Source of the DNA: Lolium rigidum
Taxonomy: Eukaryota > Streptophyta > Magnoliopsida > Poales > Poaceae
NCBI RefSeq assembly: GCF_022539505.1
Contig: NC_061512.1
Span: forward strand, 151,511,962 to 151,575,961
Direction: 5' to 3'
Length of the DNA stretch: 64,000 bases
In this document: positions 12,130 through 23,517 of the stretch, one piece after another
How positions within the stretch are numbered: position 1 is the first letter of the stretch
How the letters are laid out: the number at the start of each line of letters is the position of its first letter
Position numbers and translations under genes: made by a program
Notes under the pieces: generated by a model
Databases searched by the model: none
What the model was told of the DNA's origin: nothing
The model's input: only the letters and a program-made list of their open reading frames with translations

Positions 12130-13327
12130 CTCTACAACATATATTTGCAATAGTTTAGACTAAGTTTATGACAAATTGAGTTCAAATTTTAATTCAACAT
12201 AATTAAAAATCTAGGTGAACTCCCACTCAAAACAATATCCCTCGCATTGTCTTAGTGATCACACGAACCAAATCCATCACACCTCAAATCGATCATCACG
12301 AGAAAAGGTGTAATTTCAATGGCGAACACTCAAAGTGTTCATCATATCAATCATATGATTCATGCTCTACCTTTCGATATCACGTGTTCCGAGACCATGT
12401 ACGTACATGCTAGGCTCGTCAAGGCCACCTTAGTATCCGCATGTGCAAAACTGTCTTGCACCCGTTGTATGTACTTATCGAATCTATCACACCCGATCAT
12501 CACGAGATGCTTCGAAACGATAAGTCTTGATAACGGTGCTACTAAGGATGAACACTTTATTATCTTGAGATTTTAGTGAGGGATCATCTTATAATGCTAC
12601 CGTCGCGATCTAAGCAAAATAAGATGCATAAAAGGATTAACATCACATGCAGTTCATATGTGATATGATATGGCCCTTTTGTCTTTGCGCCTTTGATCTT
12701 CATCTCCAAAGCACGAACATGATCTCCATCATCTTCGGGCATGATCTCCATCATCGTCGGCGAAGCACCAAGGTCAATGGCGCCGTCTTCATGATTGTCC
12801 TCCATGTAGCAACTATTACAACTACTTTGAAATACTACTCAACATGAAATTTAAAGACAACCATAAGGCTCCTGCCGGTTGCCACAATACAATAATGATC
12901 ATCTCATACATATTCATCATCACATTATGGCCATATCACATCACCAAACCCTGCAAAAACAAGTTAGACGCTCTCTAATTTGGTTTGCATATTTTACGTG
13001 GTTTAGGGTTTTCGATATAGATCTAATCTACCTACGAACATGAACCACAACGTTGATACTAATGTTGTCAATAGAAGAGTAAATTGAATCTTTACTATAG
13101 TAGGAGAGACGAGACACCCGCAAAGCCTCTTATGCAATACAAGTTGCATGTCGAACGAGGAACAAGTCTCATGAACGCGGTCATGTAAAGTTAGTCCGAG
13201 CCGCTTCATCCCACTATGCCATAAAGATGCAAAGTACTCAACTAAAGATAACAAGAGCATCAACGCCCACAAACCATTGTGTTCTACTCGTGCAACCATC
13301 TATGCATAGACACGGCTCCGATACCAC
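12130..13327 (-). other. Leader between 5' LTR and gag of the Angela-type Copia, with primer-binding site
   Basis: This 1.2-kb stretch begins on the minus strand with the primer-binding site (13313-13326). It contains no open frame with a recognisable product. A long non-coding leader before gag is usual for this Copia group. Confidence 0.7.
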
Positions 13328-15111
13328 TGTAGGATAACGTTGCATAGAAAACAAAAATTTTCCTACCGCGAACACGCAATCCAAACCAAGATGCAATCTA
13401 GAAGACGGTAGCAACGAGGGGGTATCGAGTCTCACCCTTGAAGAGATTCCAAAGCCTACAAGATGAGGCTCTTGTTGCTGCGGTAGACGTTCACTTGCCG
13501 CTTGCAAAGCGCGTAGAAGATCTTGATCACGATCGGTTCCGGCGCCACGAACGGGCGGCACCTCCGTACTCGGTCACACGTTCGGTTGTTGATGAAGACG
13601 ACGTCCACCTCCCGTTCCAGCGGGCAGCGGAAGTAGTAGCTCCTCTTGAATCCGACGAGCACGACGGCGTGGTGTCGGTGGCGGTGAAGAAGTCCGGCGG
13701 AGCTTCGCTAAGCTATGCGGGCAATATGGAGGAGAGGAGCTTGGCTAGGGTTTGGGAGGGGTGGCCGGCCACTCTATGGGGGGCGGCCAGCTTGTGGTCT
13801 TGGGGTGGCCGGCCCCCTCCCTTGGCCCCTCATTATATAGGTGGATCCCAAGTGTTGGTGTCCAAGTCTTCGAATAAGACCCGAAACCAAAACCTTCCAT
13901 AAGAGGGGAAACCTAGCCCAACTAGGACTCCCACCCAAAGGGTGGGATTTCCACCTCCCATGTGGGGGTTGGCCGGCCCCCTAAGGGGGAGTCCACTTGG
14001 GACTCCTCCCCCACTAGGGTTGGCCGGCCATGGAGGTGGAGTCCCATGTGGACTCCACCTTCCTTGGTGGTTTCTTCCGGACTTTTCTAGAACCTTCTAG
14101 AACCTTCCATAGAACCTTCCGTGACATTTTATTCACATAAAATGACATCCTATATATGAATCTTATTCTCCGGACCATTCCGAACTCCTCGTGATGTCCG
14201 GGATCACATCCGGGACTTCGAACAAATATTCCAACTCCATTCCATATTCAAGAACTACCATTTCAACATCCAACTTTAAGTGTGTCACCCTACGGTTCGT
14301 GAACTATGCGGACATGGTTGAGTACTCACTCCGACCAATAACCAATAGTGGGATCTGGAGATCCATAATGGCTCCCACATATTCAACGATGACTTTAGTG
14401 ATCGAATGAACCTTTCACATATATTACCAATTCCCTTTGTCTCGCGATATTTTACTTGTCCGAGGTTTGATCTTCGGTATCACTCTATACCTTGTTCAAC
14501 CTCGTCTCCCGACAAGTACTCTTTACTCGTACCGTGGTATGTGGTCTCTTATGAACTCATTCATATGCTTGCAAGACATTAGACGACATTCCACCGAGAG
14601 GGCCCGGAGTATATCTATCCGTCATCGGGATGGACAAATCCCACTGTTGATCCATATGCCTCAACTCATACTTTCCGGATACTTAATCCCACCTTTATAG
14701 CCACCCATTTACGCAGTGGTGTTTGGTGTAATCAAAGTACCTTTCCGGTATAAGTGATTTACATGATCTCATGTCATAAGGACTAGGTAACTATGTATCG
14801 AAAGCTTATAGCAAATAACTTAATGACGAGATCTTATGCTACGCTTAATTGGGTGTGTCCATTACATCATTCATATAATGATATAACCTTGTTATTAATA
14901 ACATCCAATGTTCATGATTATGAAACTAATCATCCATTAATCAACAAGCTAGTTTAAGAGGCATACTAGGGACTTCTTGTTGTCTACATATCACACATGT
15001 ACTAATGTTTCGGTTAATACAATTATAGCATGACATATAAACATTTATCATAAACATAGAGATATAAATAATAACCACTTTTATTATTGCCTCTAGGGCA
15101 TATCTCCTTCA
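13328..15111 (-). repeat. 5' LTR of the Angela-type Copia (1784 bp)
   Basis: On the plus strand it reads tgtaggataacg at the left end and catatctccttca at the right end. On the element's own strand it starts tgaaggagatatgcc and ends tcctaca. A minus-strand TATA box (ctatataatg) lies at 13831-13840. The primer-binding site follows the 3' end after one base. The right end is followed by atatg, then sequence of a long-LTR Gypsy family. Confidence 0.9.
13831..13840 (-). promoter_or_regulatory. LTR promoter TATA box
   Basis: The minus strand reads ctatataatg inside the 5' LTR, in the position expected for the U3/R border of Angela/BARE-type LTRs. The same point in the related LTR at 17008 is where a Gypsy LTR has inserted. 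Confidence 0.6.
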
Positions 15112-17007
15112 ATATGAAGTTGTGACCCTGGTATAAATACTCTCACATGAAATTACTTGGTGATATTAAATCATAATTAGTATTGTTAAATAGTATGAGG
15201 TATTCTACCTCATTTAAATTATTTTCCCCAAATGATGATGATGAATGGTTGACCTTGGTCAACATAGATTCATACATGATTGTTGGAGGGAATTAAATCT
15301 TAATAAGATTCAATGAGAGGAAATTATTTCCTCAAGGAACTAAATGGAAACTATCATTTACATATGTAATGAGAGGAATTTTTTTTCTTAAAGAAAGAAA
15401 ACCAAATGCAACTAATATGTTATGGGTGCCATGATAATAGAATAGTTTGTGTGAAGCCATGGTGTGCTTAGTATAGCTCTTGAACCTTGTTGGGTGATTG
15501 TATCTCGTATTCGTTTTTAGACGCTAGTACCGGAGAATACCAAGAGGAGGAAGGCTTCTACCAAGAAGAGGAGGAAGAGAACTGTGATCACTACCACACT
15601 CAAGGCAAGCTAATATTATTTCAAGTGCAAAGCCCTTTGGGGCAAGGAACCATTGATCTTACCTTACTTACCATGATCCCATCCCAAGTTTTTACCTTAC
15701 AAGTTTTTACTTGGTTTATTAAAGAAGTTACTTTTATAGTTAACTTTGGTCTAAGTTTAGAATATTACCAGAGTAGCAAAGTTAGCCTCAAAGATGGCCA
15801 AGCAAGATAGCACCCCTCATTACTAGTGCTAGTGCTAACAACTAAAATTGACTACTCTAGATGGGAACATGTGACTTGAAATGAAATTGAAAACTTTGGA
15901 ATGATGAGTCATTCCATTGAAAGATCTTTGAAGGTGAAGATGACTTGAATGATATGGTGAATTTTTGACTAAAACTGATATTGGTTTGGATGCGATACCT
16001 TTCCAATTTTTGAGTACCCCCACAATACCTGATTATGGGCAGGGCTTAACTGGAAGTTTATACATCTTAGTATGGGTTCCCTCTGAACAAGCACCATAGG
16101 GGTTATGCCGAGGCTGCCTCCGTAGTATGAGGAATGATGTGAAATGAGGTGAATGTACGGCCCAAGCCTTGTGCAGTTCCCAGGTTGACAGTTGGTCTTC
16201 ACTGGGAGGCCAAGCTCATGGGGAGAGGTACCTATACTAGGGTATGTAAGTGAAAGGTTATGGTTGATGATCCGCGTACTGAGTTACAATGATTCGGGGT
16301 TATCCCCGACGGATGTAATCAAATGTTGTGGCACAAGTGTGCAACCTCTCGCGAGTGTAAACCTATTCGAATAGCCGTGTCCACGGTTACGGACGGTTGG
16401 AAAGGCCATACAGTTTCCGGTGTCAGATATTTCTTGAAAATGTTGATGAAGTGAATGGTGAATTGATTTGAATCACAACTGAGTTGTGGGAATGACACTA
16501 ATGTTCCCACTTGAGCTAGTTAGCACATGAAGAGTCTTTTATCAAATACTTGTGAACTAAAATTGGCTTTATGCAAATAAACTAGAGGTTAGCACCCCAA
16601 TACTAGAATTGATAGTACTTACACTAGTATTAGTTTGCGAGTACTTTAAAGTACTCACGACTGTGTCCCTGGCTATTCCAATGGCCAGACTATGAAGGGG
16701 AGCAGCAATACGAAGGTGACGACCAGCAGGACGCCTACGACAACTAGGAGTTCTTCTAATGTCAAGCGTTGGCCTGTGTACTAGAGAGTCCCCTTTTATT
16801 ACGCTTCCGCTATGAATTGTGTTCTTTGATCAATAGATCAACTATTTGTGTAATATGGATCATGTGATCTAAATTTGTAAGACAAGTATGGTTTGTAATG
16901 AATGATGACTTGTGATATTCGACTGTTATGTCTCGCAACAACAATATTCATGGGATTGCGATGAATGGCATAATAGGCATCTGGACTTAAAAATCCGGGT
17001 GTTGACA
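15112..17007 (+). repeat. LTR fragment of the long-LTR Gypsy family (3' portion)
   Basis: The right end, ccgggtgttgaca at 17007, is the reverse complement of the start of the 35088-39934 LTR. The rest is recognisably collinear in inverse order with about 35088-37000, for example the shared 'gatgaatggttgacc' and 'gtatgaggt' blocks. It is much more diverged from those two LTRs than they are from each other, so it is older. The left end is cut by the Angela-type Copia insertion; the missing part must lie left of the window. No coding region is seen. Confidence 0.85.
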
Positions 17008-18264
17008 ATATAGGTGGAACACCCAAGGATTTTCCCAAAGATCTGAATAAGACCCTAATTCAAAAACTTCCATATGGACGAAACCTAGAGGGACATGGAC
17101 TCTCCCTTTCCCCCCTTGCTTGGTCGGCCAAGGAGGTGGAGTCCACCATGGACTCCACCCTCCCACTTGGTTGGCTGGTTAGGGTTGGTGGAGTCCCTCC
17201 GGGACTCTCCTTCCATAGTGATTTATTCCGGATGATTCCAAAAACAACCTTCCATAAATTCACCGGACCATTCCCAAACTTGGAAAGTGACTTCCTATAT
17301 ATGAATCTTATTCTACGGACCATTCCGGACCTCCTCGTGATGTCCTGGATCCCATCAGAGACTCCGAACAAAACTTCGAACTCCATTCCATATTCCATAT
17401 CTACTTAAAACGACATCAAACCTTAAGTGTGTCACCCTACGGTTCGTGAACTATGTAGACATGGTTGAGACTCTTCTCCGACCAATAACCAATAGCGGGA
17501 TCTGGAGATCCATAATGGCTCCCACATATTCAACGATAACTTAGTGATCGATTGAACCATTTACATACGATACCGATTCCCTTTGTCTCACGATATTTTA
17601 CTTGTCCGAGGTTAGATCATCGGTATCTCCATACCTTGTTCAACCTCGTCTCCTGACAAGTACTCTTTACTCGTACCGTGGTATATCATCTCTTGTGAAC
17701 CATTCACATGCTTGCAAGCTAATCAGACGACATTCCACTGAGAGGGCCCATAGTATATCTATCTGTCATCGGGATGGACAAACCCCACTCTTGATCCATA
17801 TGCCTCAACTCATACTTTCCGAATACTTAATCCCACCTTTATAATCACCCATTTACGCAGTGGCGTTTGATGTAATCAAAGTACCCTTCCGGTATAAGTG
17901 ATTTACATGATCTCATGGTCGAAGGACTAGGTAACTATGTATCGAAAGCTTATAGCAAACTGAACTTAATGACATGATCATATGCTACGCTTATTTCGGT
18001 GTATGTCCATTATATCATTCACCTAATGACATAACCTTGTTATTAATAACATCCAATGTTCATGATCACGAAACTATGATCAGCTATTAATCAACAAGCT
18101 AGTTATACAAGAGGCTTACTAGGGACACCTTGTTATTTACATAACACACATGTATCAATGTTTCGGTTAATACAATTATAGCATGGTATGCAAACATTTA
18201 TCATAAACACAAAGATATATTATAATAACCATTTTATTATTGCCTCTTGGGCATATCTCCAACA
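17008..18264 (-). repeat. Second Angela-like Copia LTR, fragment
   Basis: It is collinear with 13830-15111, with more divergence. It ends at 18264 in ctccaaca, so the element's own strand starts tgttggagatatgcc. The left end starts at atataggtgg, the TATA region of the LTR, where the Gypsy LTR (15112-17007) inserted. atata (17008-17012) is the likely 5-bp duplication of that insertion. The bases catat after 18264 may be the duplication of this element. Confidence 0.85.
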
Positions 18265-19750
18265 CATATTAGGAACATCTCCACCACTAAAGCTATCACC
18301 TTTATCTTCCGCTGCACTAAAAATTGAAAAAGACTGAAAATTGCGTAGCGCCCATTCACCCCCCCTCTTGTTCGCTACGATCCGTTCAATTGGGATCAGA
18401 GCAAGGTTTTCTTGCTCATGCTTTACCGCCTAAGAAATGGCCGAACAAGAGAAGGTTGCGAATGGGTCCCTTCCCGGTGAGCAATCACCTCCACCATCAA
18501 TTGTCGATAGCACTCCGGCAACTTTGGATGACCTCAAGAAATTGGAGTCATCCATTGTATCTCAAATGGAGGCTATGATGATGGAGTTTATTGCTCCCAA
18601 ACCAACCCCCATTATAGATACTAAGGCAAGTGTTGATGTTCCTCCACAACAAGTCAACACCCTTCCTCTTGTTGATTTTGTCGCGCAATCGACAAAACCA
18701 CCTCGAGAAGGGGAACTTGAGGACGTTGGCACTTCATCAAAAGAGAAGGATGAACCACCGGTTGCGGGACAATTAGGGGGTTATCATGCGGTGCCTCCAC
18801 CAAGTGATTACACCATAAATGTCCCAATACCCATGCCTCATATTTTGTCTCATGGCTCACCACCTCTACTTGAATCAAATAGCTTTGAGAATTGGCAATT
18901 TTTTATGAGATCTCATGTGCGCAGCGCTTCTACCGAGCTTTGGCGCATCATTGAGGAAGGTTATTCACCAAGAGATCCAAAGAACTTGACAAGGAGAGAG
19001 GTGGTGGATGATCAACTCAACGCCACCGCCATCAATATGATTCACATGGCCGTCACACCCAAGGACCGCGCTCATATTCGCTCGCTCAAGACCGCCAAGG
19101 AAGCATGGAATAAACTCGACAAGCTCTTCCTCGGAAATGAGAGCATTCAAAGATCTCGTTTCGATGAAGTGAACAACATGGCCGACAACTTCGTTATGAA
19201 TGAGGGGGAATCACCCGAAGAGATGTATCGGCGCCTTATTGCTCTCTCCGTACAAATGCAAGATCTTGGAGCAACGTTTGTGGATGACTCTTGGATCAAG
19301 CGAAAGTTCTACAATGCTCTCCTCCCTTACGAGGAAGTGAAGTTGACGGCCATCCGCCAAAACGCCTCCTTCCGCGCTATGACATCCGATGAAGTCCTTA
19401 GCGAGGTCATCGCTTTGGACATCTCCAAGAAGAACGCGGAAGATCTTGTTTCTCGCGCCAACAACACCCGCAAGCCCAACCTTGCGTTGTGGATGAAAGA
19501 GCATGAAGCTAGTGAGAGCGATGAGGATCCCGTCGAGTGGGGTTCGGATGATCTCAAGGCCAACTATCATGAACACATGGCCCTTGCCGCCAAGAGTTTT
19601 TGGAGTGGGAACAAGACACGAAGCTCAAGATTAAGAAGATACTCACCTCATGACTCGTCAAGGTACTCCTCCAAGAGTCCAAGGGAAGAGCAAAGGGGGA
19701 GAGCTTGCTACAATTGCGGCGACACAAGTCATTTTTTTGCGGATTGTATC
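18265..19750 (+). mobile_element. Copia retrotransposon fragment: LTR end, primer site and gag
   Basis: Bases 18265-18388 are the last part of an LTR, ending gatccgttca. The primer-binding site attgggatcagagc follows at 18389-18402 and the gag frame starts at 18437. The left side is cut by the Angela-like LTR. The right side stops abruptly at about 19750, just after the gag zinc knuckle, where a minus-strand Copia integrase begins. Protease, integrase and RT of this element are absent. Confidence 0.82.
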
Positions 19751-19753
19751 TAG
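18437..19753 (+). CDS. Copia gag protein with UBN2-type domain and zinc knuckle
   Basis: An uninterrupted frame of 438 residues starts MAEQEKVANG. Residues about 1-125 are a low-complexity Pro/Ser/Glu-rich N-terminus. Residues about 150-345 carry the gag domain: FENWQFFMRSHVRSAS, AKEAWNKLDKLFLG, RRLIALSVQMQDLG and WIKRKFYNALLPYEEV. The C-terminus has a CCHC zinc knuckle, CYNCGDTSHFFADC, which binds element RNA. Gag forms the cytoplasmic particle in which reverse transcription occurs. The stop comes one residue after the knuckle and coincides with the junction to another element, so the original protein was probably longer (gag-pol). The frame itself shows no breaks, unusual in this region. 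Confidence 0.85.
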   Translation: MAEQEKVANGSLPGEQSPPPSIVDSTPATLDDLKKLESSIVSQMEAMMMEFIAPKPTPIIDTKASVDVPPQQVNTLPLVDFVAQSTKPPREGELEDVGTSSKEKDEPPVAGQLGGYHAVPPPSDYTINVPIPMPHILSHGSPPLLESNSFENWQFFMRSHVRSASTELWRIIEEGYSPRDPKNLTRREVVDDQLNATAINMIHMAVTPKDRAHIRSLKTAKEAWNKLDKLFLGNESIQRSRFDEVNNMADNFVMNEGESPEEMYRRLIALSVQMQDLGATFVDDSWIKRKFYNALLPYEEVKLTAIRQNASFRAMTSDEVLSEVIALDISKKNAEDLVSRANNTRKPNLALWMKEHEASESDEDPVEWGSDDLKANYHEHMALAAKSFWSGNKTRSSRLRRYSPHDSSRYSSKSPREEQRGRACYNCGDTSHFFADCI

Positions 19754-21611
19754 GGTACGGTTGCGCCTTTCAGCTACCCCATTCTGCTGAGGTTCGCCCG
19801 GCATCGAGTACTGAGCGACTATTCAGGTCTCCTGTAGGAACCTTACAAAAGGTCCAAGGACTTTGCCATATAGAGTATGTCGACCCTAGTAGTCCCCTCC
19901 ACGATCAGACCTGACTATCTTTATTCTTTTATCATGTTGCTTTTCAACTTCAGCTTTGAATATTTTGAATTTATCCAACGCTTCTGTTCTTTCTTTTATT
20001 GGATAAATATAACCATATCGGTAGTAATCATCCGTAAATGTTATGAACGAATCATAGCCATCCACACTTTTCACAGGAAATGATCCACATATATCGGTGT
20101 GAATTATTTCTAGTGTTGTTGTGCTTCGATTTGCACCCTTTTTAATTTGCTTTACAAATTGTCCTTTAATGCAATCAATGCACTGTTCTATGTCTGAGAA
20201 TTCTAATGGAGGAAGAATATCATTTTTAATGAGTATTTCTATTCTCCCCCTCGAAATATGGCCTAAGAGATAGTGCCATAACTTCGATGATTCATCAGCT
20301 CTTTTTCTTTTCTTTTGTTCTTTTTCCGACTGAGGGTATTTGTTCATTCACTTTACACACAGACAATACTTTTTCACGCAAGGACAATAAATAAAGCTCA
20401 TCATGGAGTAAAGCAACCCCAACATAAGAATTATTACACCATATGGCACATTTGCCATATCCAAAATAACATTGATAACTGTCTTTATCCAAACGTGATA
20501 CACTAATCAAATTTTGATGTAAGGAAGGAACAAATAAGACATCTTTAAGCAGAATAGTCAAGCCATCAGCTAGATCCAAGAGGACGTCGCCAACAGCTTC
20601 AACTTCTGCTTGAATTCCATTCTCGACTTCAACGCATCCATCGCTTCTTTTCGTAGTCCTCGTTGAATGGAATCCCTGTAAAGAATTTGCAACATGAACA
20701 GTTGCACCTGAGTCAATCCACCAAGTATTCGAAAACTGTGTATACAGGGATTCATTTACAAAGAAAACTAAATTGTTACCTTTCTTTGCCATTAATTCTT
20801 ACAGAAAAGCAGGGCAGTCTTTCTTGTAGTGTCCAGTCTTCTGACGGTGAAGACACTGATCTTTGTTCACTGGCAATGGCCTGTGCTAGAACTTCTGATG
20901 ATGCTGCATTGGGGCTTTTGCATATGGCATTGAAGGAGAGCCATTGTTGCTTTGTGTGAAGGGCATTTTCTTGTTTTCCTTCACATAATTGAGAGTACCT
21001 CCATTCTGCTCCTTGAGTCTGTCCTCCTCTTGCACACACATGGCAATGGTCTTTTCAATGTCCCATTTCTCAGGGTTCATGTTGTAATTGACAACAAAGT
21101 TGTCAAACTGTTGTGGAAATGAAGCCATCACCAAGTGAACCAGAAGTGCAGGCTTCAGCTCCAGGTCAGCATCCATGGGCTTCAGCTTTGCAGCTAGGTT
21201 GCTCATCCTGAGGATGTGCTCCCTGATGCCATGTGCACCTCCACTGTACTTTTCTTTCACCAGCTGCTTCAACAGCTGGGTTGCATATGTCTTTGAAGAA
21301 CCAGTGAACTGGATCTTTATCTTTTCTAAGTACTCCCCAACGGAAGCACACTCTGTAATTGAGCCCACGATGGCGTTCTCAACTGTATTCTTTATGAATG
21401 CCATGCACTTTTTATTGGCAGTCTGCCACTTTCTGTTCTCTAAGGTGTAGGACATCTCGACAGGAGCATGGTCCCTTTTCTTTTTAGCCCATGCATCATC
21501 ATTATACATGTCATCTCTGACAGGGTCAGCAGGCTTTGTGGGCTGCGGTGTATCAGACACCCAGTCCACCTCAGCACAGACGAAGGCGAAATCCACCTTC
21601 TTCCTCCATTA
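19752..21611 (-). pseudogene. Copia gag, protease and partial integrase, disrupted
   Basis: Gag starts near 21611 (MEEEGG, then shifted by one base) and has WAKKKRDHAPVEMSYTLENR, a UBN2-like region and MNPEKWDIEKTIAMC. The zinc knuckle near 20850 reads CLHRQKTGHYKKDC, so the second cysteine of the CCHC set is arginine. Stops occur at 20886 and just before MAKKGNN. Protease follows (WWIDSGATVHVANS, 20700). Integrase follows with SSKLWHYLLGHISRGRIE, CIDCIKGQ, IIHTDICGSFPV and SDRGGDYYG, then NGVAERRNRTL near 19770 after another stop. The broken knuckle and stops make it inactive. Confidence 0.85.
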
Positions 21612-23080
21612 TGTGTAGTTATACCCTATTAGGGTGGGAACATCCTTGATGAATCTCATCAAGTAGAACCCTCCTGAAAACCACAAAGAAGTGAGAACAG
21701 TACAACTGCAAATTATAATCCAACGTTGGTCCGAATTAAGAAATGCAACTGCTAATGCAAATAAAACTATATCACCGTTGGGCAGAAATAGAGATAAATG
21801 CACAAATCATTGTAAGAAAACATGGTCATGTCATTAATAACTTTGGTCCAAAAATAACAGAACCATAATTGTCACAATAATCACTCATATTCAACTTTCA
21901 AAATTTAATAGTCACTTTTGCATTTAAAATGCTCCTTTTTCTAATTGCAGCGGAAAACTGTGACTTTAAATTATTTAACTTTTGAACTTTACAGAGGCAT
22001 ACCCTTTACTTTTTAAATTTGTGAACAAATATTTCGTTTGTCCTATTTATTCAGAAAAAAACTAGACAAATTTCGCCAAAAAAAGACCCAAAACTGCCTA
22101 AAATTGCCTCTATAATTAATAAAACAGTAAAAAACTGTAAAACTGTGCACACGTGGCCCGTGGCCCACGCGGCCTGTTCGGCCAGGGCTGCGCCCATGTG
22201 CGGCACGCAGCAACGCGGCGCACACGCTGCGGCCTGCACACGCGGCCCAGACACGGCACCCACGCTGCCCAGCCAGCGGCCTGGCCAGCGTGACCCACGC
22301 GGACTGCCAAACGCGACCTCCACGCGCCGACGTGGCTCTATCCTGGCCGTCCGTTTTGATCGACGGTCGTCCTTCTGTTTCGCTCGGTATAAAGGGCCGA
22401 CCAACGTCCAGAAACCCTAACCGTAGCTATTTTCCCCCCGTGGGGCTCTCTGTGAGCTCCGGCGGCACGGAGGCTTCACCTCCCGCCCGCGCGCGCGGCC
22501 CCGGTGCCTTTCCGGCGACGGGCGGACTGAACCGCGCCTCTCTGCCGGCGACGGAAGCACGCAGCCGCGCCCCGCAGCCGCCTCCCGCGCGCTCGTCCAA
22601 GACGAGGCCGTGAGGTAGCGGCGGCTAGGCGACGGCGCTGCCCGGCCCTTTCCGTTTTCTTTCCCCTCCAGCCACCAAAAACCGAAGGTCGACGGCGACG
22701 AGGGAGAAGCCCCAGTGGCGCCCCTGGCCCTGTTGCCGGTGTGCGCGAGCACCCCGAGGGTGAATGCGTCACCGTCAACTGGCTCAGCGGCGGTGCCTCT
22801 TTGCATGCCACCACGAACGGCAGCAGAAGCTGCATCGACGGCCTGGTAAGATCTTGTTTTCTTTGCTCCGTTTTGCAACGGAGTGGCCCTTCCTCCCGAT
22901 GCCTCGGCATACCGATGCGCATCGGGATCGAGTGGGGCGGCGTGGCCTTGTGGCGCCGCTAACTTTGCCGGCGAGCCCGAGGGCCTCAGCCGGTGCACTT
23001 TTCTTTCGGTGGGGCAAGCTAGGTTTTTTTTCTTTTCCCAAATCAAAAGATCTACTACTAGGAGCCTACTCTGATACCGT
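21612..23080 (-). other. Leader of the minus-strand Copia, with a GC-rich gene-promoter-like block on the plus strand
   Basis: There is no Copia coding sequence here. On the plus strand, 22340-22870 looks like a grass gene start: a TATA box (ggtataaagg, 22386-22395), a leader with aaccctaacc, a long GC-rich stretch, and a donor-like ctggtaagatc near 22848. No continuous protein could be recognised in it. It may be a captured gene fragment or simply GC-rich leader. The remainder (21612-22130) is A/T-rich and without features. Confidence 0.35.
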
Positions 23081-23517
23081 TGATAGATCCTATGAACAAC
23101 TAGAGTAGATCCTATATCGGGTAGAACTATCTCTGTAAAGAAAACTGGCTATGTACTGCGAGGTAGAGAGGTCGAGAGTGGCAGATGGTTACCTTCTCCT
23201 TTGGAGGATGAACCGTCGGACGTCGACATGGTGGTGTCGGCGGTGGCATGGGTGAGGTCGTGACGGCGGCGGCAGAGCTTCCCGTCGGCGCAGCGCTAAA
23301 CCCTAGATCGAATTGGTTTGTCGGTGGGGCGTACGGCAACGCGGTGAACCGCGTACTGCGAGCCGCCGGCCCCCACCTCTCTTTATAGCGCTGGCGACAG
23401 GGGCCCACAACCATAACAGGTTGGGCGCCCCCGATCTGGGCGCAGGTCAAAGGGGCCCGGTGGGCTGTTGGGCCCAGGCGGAAGAGATCAATCTAACATG
23501 TATCACTATTGTTGACA
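23081..23517 (-). repeat. 5' LTR of the minus-strand Copia (437 bp)
   Basis: The plus strand reads tgatagatcc at the left end and attgttgaca at the right end. On its own strand it runs tgtcaacaat to ggatctatca and is followed by the primer-binding site. A minus-strand TATA box (ctataaag, 23381-23388) supports LTR identity and orientation. No second LTR is present to confirm the ends. Confidence 0.68.

Larger units (their letters stand above)
7242..15111 (-). mobile_element. Copia retrotransposon, Angela/BARE/WIS type, minus strand, 3' LTR split by the Tat element
   Basis: Two LTR copies flank a gag-pol region read on the minus strand. The 5' LTR is 13328-15111. A primer-binding site matching initiator tRNA-Met (minus tggtatcggagcc) lies at 13313-13326. 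The 3' LTR remainder is 7242-8105, preceded on the minus strand by the purine-rich gtgcaagtgggagact. LTR length, the tggtatc primer site and the gag knuckle CYYCKEKGHWKRNC match the Angela/BARE/WIS group. The right flank atatg (15112-15116) is the likely target duplication; its partner is outside the window. Confidence 0.9.
19750..23517 (-). mobile_element. Copia retrotransposon, minus strand, 3' part missing
   Basis: The 5' LTR is 23081-23517. A primer-binding site (minus cggtatcagagt) adjoins at about 23069-23080. A 1.5-kb leader, gag, protease and part of integrase follow leftward. The element stops inside the integrase core at about 19750, where it meets the gag of the plus-strand Copia. 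RT, RNase H and the 3' LTR are absent. Confidence 0.8.

Noticed and set aside
15487..15810. Open frame of 107 codons with a Glu-rich start
   Set aside because: It lies within an LTR fragment, and the matching part of the two intact LTRs (around 36540-36600, opposite strand) has no matching long frame.
22417..23046. Open frame of 209 codons on the minus strand in the Copia leader
   Set aside because: GC-rich leader sequence with low-complexity Arg/Ala/Pro composition and overlapping frames on both strands; no family resemblance.
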